This document shows positions 30,999 to 33,616 of a stretch of 33,616 nucleotides of DNA, piece by piece. The stretch is taken from positions 1-33,616 of the forward strand of contig QHXI01000092.1 in the NCBI GenBank assembly GCA_003222895.1. Direction: 5' to 3'. The notes under the pieces were generated by a model that was not told where the DNA came from, did not search any database, and saw only the letters and a program-made list of their open reading frames with translations. This DNA comes from Acidobacteriota bacterium. Lineage in GTDB: Bacteria; Acidobacteriota; Blastocatellia; Pyrinomonadales; Pyrinomonadaceae. Made by a program: the position numbers and the translations under genes. Every line of letters starts with the position of its first letter. The stretch's first letter is position 1.

Positions 30999-32383
30999 GC
31001 TGCCTTCCGTAATAGCGCCAGTCTTTGGTGCTGAACCTTGTGATATTTCTGCAAGCCGATCAAATCCATCGCTCTGGGAATTTCTGAATTCTTCATGAAC
31101 CATCGCCAGACGCTTCCGCGCCGTGCGTTCTCCGCAGCCAACAAAGTGATGCCGAGATCGATTCCAATTACGTCGCGATCGATCCATCCGTTGTTCGGAT
31201 TGAACGCATCAGCAAAACCGTAGCGGCCATAATTCTGTCTGCCATATTTATCTCGCATCGTCTTTAACGCAGCCACGGACAAATGCGGAATGAACATCAT
31301 CGAACCGGCGGCGGCATACGGAACGACGGTGCCGTCGATTGCCGGATCGCGCGGTGGCCCACCCCAGGCGACATAACCTTTAGCGCTGTCGGACGCGCTG
31401 ATTCCCCAAACGTTTGGTCCATAGCCGGGAAAATCTTTTGAAAGGTCAATGCAGAATTGACGATGAGCCAACGAGGCTCTAACTGAGTTTTCAAAATAGT
31501 CGACGTGCTCGCCCTTAGTTTCGCGGCGATCCCGAAAATCGACCCAGGCGTGCGGATACTGGTAAGTAAAGAGCGGCGTCTTGCCGAGGTACTTGTAGCC
31601 GGCGTAGTAATTCCAATTCCGCTTCCATGCGTACCACGCTGCCGGCATTAGCGGATGCGTCGGCGATCCAATCGCTATCAAATAAAGGATCAGATGCTCA
31701 CTATAATCATCCCAACGCGAAGTGATGAAACCGCTTTCAGGACGCCAGCCCATCGAGAGAATGGTCGGGTGGCCATTCAGCATCCAGGGAAAATCGATTC
31801 GTTCATAAATCGCTGTCGATAAGCGAACAATTTCTGCGTCGTCATGAAAGTACTGCCGGACGGTCAGCGCACCCGCGACCAACAACGCGGTGTCGATTGA
31901 AGAGACTTCACTCTTCCATTTTCTCTCGCCAGTATTCACATCCAACCAGTGATAAAACCAGCCATGCTCCTGCAAAGCGCGGTCGGCAAAAAACTTCACC
32001 GTCGTGCGCACGCGATCACGCACAGCCTCGCGCTTAACCCAACCGCGTTCAGCAGCGATGCAAAGCGCGGTCAGGCCAAAGCCGGTGGCCGCGATGCTCG
32101 CGACGGTCCGATGATCTTCATCTGCTGGAGCACCATCAGCGCGCGTCCGATCGAGCACCAGGCCCGTGCTGGCGCCGGCTTGCTCCCAGAAATATTGAAA
32201 CGATCGGCGCTCAAGATCTTCGAGAAAAGCTTCGTCCCGGCCCGAAAAAGATTTGCGCGGATTAACGAGAGAGGCATTCGCGAAAACCGGCGAACCTATC
32301 TGAATGAGGAGCGTGAAAGTGAGAAATGATAAGACAAACGTTTGCCGTGAGAGACGGGCAACTCGACTGGCTGGACGGTGCAT
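30995..32383 (-). CDS. Exported glucoamylase-family (PF10091, GH144-like) protein
   Basis: The 462-residue protein has a signal peptide (TFVLSFLTFTLLIQIGSPVFA). The rest is the glycoamylase-like alpha/alpha-barrel: FLEDLERRSFQYFWEQAGASTGLVLDR, VASIAATGFGLTALCIAAERGW, GWFYHWLDVNTGERKWKSEVSSIDTALL, SSRWDDYSEH-type and NPNNGWIDRDVIGIDLG segments. Characterised members (GH144) are endo-beta-1,2-glucanases. That reaction is likely but not certain because the family is broad and I cannot verify catalytic residues. It lies 12 bases after the GH3 stop and its stop overlaps the membrane gene start, so all are one operon. The ribosome site is weak, suggesting coupling. Confidence 0.88.
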   Translation of the reverse strand: MHRPASRVARLSRQTFVLSFLTFTLLIQIGSPVFANASLVNPRKSFSGRDEAFLEDLERRSFQYFWEQAGASTGLVLDRTRADGAPADEDHRTVASIAATGFGLTALCIAAERGWVKREAVRDRVRTTVKFFADRALQEHGWFYHWLDVNTGERKWKSEVSSIDTALLVAGALTVRQYFHDDAEIVRLSTAIYERIDFPWMLNGHPTILSMGWRPESGFITSRWDDYSEHLILYLIAIGSPTHPLMPAAWYAWKRNWNYYAGYKYLGKTPLFTYQYPHAWVDFRDRRETKGEHVDYFENSVRASLAHRQFCIDLSKDFPGYGPNVWGISASDSAKGYVAWGGPPRDPAIDGTVVPYAAAGSMMFIPHLSVAALKTMRDKYGRQNYGRYGFADAFNPNNGWIDRDVIGIDLGITLLAAENARRGSVWRWFMKNSEIPRAMDLIGLQKYHKVQHQRLALLRKAA

Positions 32384-32395
32384 TGAATCGAGGGG

Positions 32396-33616
32396 TTACT
32401 TCACCACTTCAAAAGTTGTCGACAGTTGGTGTTCATCGGCGGAACTTGTGCCGAGCATTAACTTAAACTCGCCAGATTCGACCACGAAATGCATTTCACG
32501 ATTGTAAAAGCCAAGCAACTCAGGCGTAAGTGTAAATTCAAGCCGGCGTTTTTCTCCGGCCCGCAAAGTGACACGCTGAAAACCCTTCAGCTCCATAACC
32601 GGACGCGTCACGCTGGCGACCATGTCTCTAATGTAGAGTTGGACCACTTCATCGCCCGCGCGTTGACCTGTGTTCTCGACTTCGGCGCTGACCGTCAGCC
32701 GGCCGTCGGCCCGAATACGCTCGGCGCTAGTCTGTAAATTCGATAAACGAAACTGTGTATAGCTCAATCCGTATCCAAACGGAAACAGCGGCGTCCAACT
32801 AACATCAAGATATTTCGACGTGTACTTTTTGTTGGCATCCGGCGGCCGGCCCGTATTCATGTGATTGTAGTAGAGAGGCTCCTGGCCCACGGTGCGCGGG
32901 AAAGTCGCCGGCAACTTGCCACCCGGGTTTACATCGCCAAACAAAACGTCAGCGATCGCGTTTCCCGCTTCGGTGCCGGCGAACCATGTTTCCAAAATGG
33001 CCGGCGAGTTTTCGGCAATCCAATTGATCGTCAACGGCCGGCCGTTCATGAGCACGACCACCACGGGCTTTCCTGTCGCCTGCAAAGCCTTCACTAAATC
33101 TAATTGTCGTCCCGGCAAATCCAACGAGCTGCGCGAAGACGCTTCACCGCTCATCGCGGCCGACTCGCCGACAGCGACGATGACGACATCTGATTCGCGC
33201 GCAGCGCGCACCGCTTCATCGAATCCTTGTGCCGAGTCTCCGCCGATATCAGATCCCCTGGCGTAATTAATTTTGGTTGCAGAAGAAAGCTTAGACTTGA
33301 TGCCTGCGAGCAGCGTCACCGCGTCAGCGACCTGACCATCGCCGGTCCAAGAGCCGAGCATGTCTTCCTGATCATCTGCCAGCGGCCCAACGACGGCGAT
33401 CGATTTCACATTCTTTTTTACCGGCAAGGTTTCATGTTCGTTCTTCAGCAGAACGATTGAACGCGCGGCAATCTCGCGCGCCGCGGCACGATTCGCCGGG
33501 CTAAAGATTACTGAGCGCTCGCGCGATTCGTCAGCGTAAGGATGATCGAACAGACCGAGCCGAAACTTGATCCGAAGAATGCGACGCACGGCTTCGTCAA
33601 TTGTCGCTTGTGATAG
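32396..33616 (-). CDS. GH3 beta-glucosidase, C-terminal part (5' end beyond window)
   Basis: The open frame continues past the right edge; 406 residues are visible. It begins in the N-domain end (IDEAVRRILRIKFRLGLFDHPY), so the (beta/alpha)8 domain with the nucleophile Asp lies outside. The GH3 C-terminal sandwich follows (ARSIVLLKNEHETLPVKK, IAVVGPLADDQEDMLGSWTG, then LMNGRPLTINWIAENSPAILETWFAGTEAGNAIADVLFGDVNPGGKLP in family terms). The end is a fibronectin III-like domain (FGYGLSYTQF to VESGEFKLMLGTS). GH3 enzymes remove terminal glucose from oligosaccharides. It is followed 12 bases later by the GH144-like gene, so the two may digest beta-1,2-glucan in sequence. Confidence 0.93.
   Translation of the reverse strand, partial: LSQATIDEAVRRILRIKFRLGLFDHPYADESRERSVIFSPANRAAAREIAARSIVLLKNEHETLPVKKNVKSIAVVGPLADDQEDMLGSWTGDGQVADAVTLLAGIKSKLSSATKINYARGSDIGGDSAQGFDEAVRAARESDVVIVAVGESAAMSGEASSRSSLDLPGRQLDLVKALQATGKPVVVVLMNGRPLTINWIAENSPAILETWFAGTEAGNAIADVLFGDVNPGGKLPATFPRTVGQEPLYYNHMNTGRPPDANKKYTSKYLDVSWTPLFPFGYGLSYTQFRLSNLQTSAERIRADGRLTVSAEVENTGQRAGDEVVQLYIRDMVASVTRPVMELKGFQRVTLRAGEKRRLEFTLTPELLGFYNREMHFVVESGEFKLMLGTSSADEHQLSTTFEVVK

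Noticed and set aside
30999-31187. Longer start for the 8-span membrane protein
   Set aside because: The extra residues are a shadow of the glucanase gene; the GTG at 30998 overlaps the glucanase stop and has a ribosome site.

Overview
The window looks like a chromosomal segment of a Gram-negative, moderately high-GC soil or environmental bacterium. The gene mix fits Acidobacteriota, perhaps class Blastocatellia: a lipoprotein HtrA, an exported TPR-CHAT protein, an S9 peptidase, a DmpA-type peptidase, DUF2071, and many short palindromic repeats at gene borders. That placement is inference; there is no rRNA or other marker gene. Most genes lie on the minus strand. No tRNA, rRNA or CRISPR array was seen.

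Region by region. 1-8.5 kb holds housekeeping and envelope genes: a cut-off gene at the left edge, a DUF2156 acyltransferase-like protein, an SPL-type radical SAM protein, a small zinc-ribbon membrane protein, HtrA, a decayed arylamine N-acetyltransferase, a phytanoyl-CoA-dioxygenase-like oxygenase, and a permease translationally coupled to an exported class A beta-lactamase-like hydrolase. 8.5-12.95 kb is an accessory island lying between the permease and lysA. It carries a three-gene operon of unknown function, an IS1-family single-ORF transposase, an XRE regulator, a small Cys/His protein and two or three structured noncoding RNA candidates. Its edges are two inverted copies of a four-helix-bundle (23S rRNA IVP-like) element, one intact on the right and one stripped of its gene on the left.

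12.95-20 kb carries lysA, a small membrane protein, a SnoaL-like protein, an acyl-CoA ligase, an ATP-grasp ligase, a methyltransferase and a DUF2071 protein. 20-23 kb has two single-span membrane proteins and an S9 peptidase gene broken by an internal deletion and frameshift. 23.2-27.7 kb has an exported TPR-CHAT protease-like protein that converges on a two-gene membrane/exported operon. 27.8-30 kb has a GNAT acetyltransferase, a GntR-type regulator with a histone-H1-like tail and a P1 peptidase. 30-33.6 kb is a tight operon (GH3 glucosidase, PF10091/GH144-like glucanase, 8-span membrane protein, 38-residue membrane peptide) that may degrade beta-1,2-glucan.

The most unusual parts are the island, with its inverted IVP-like borders and two promoter-ncRNA-terminator cassettes sharing a leader motif, and several families of miniature hairpin repeats that sit on gene ends and even supply start or stop codons.
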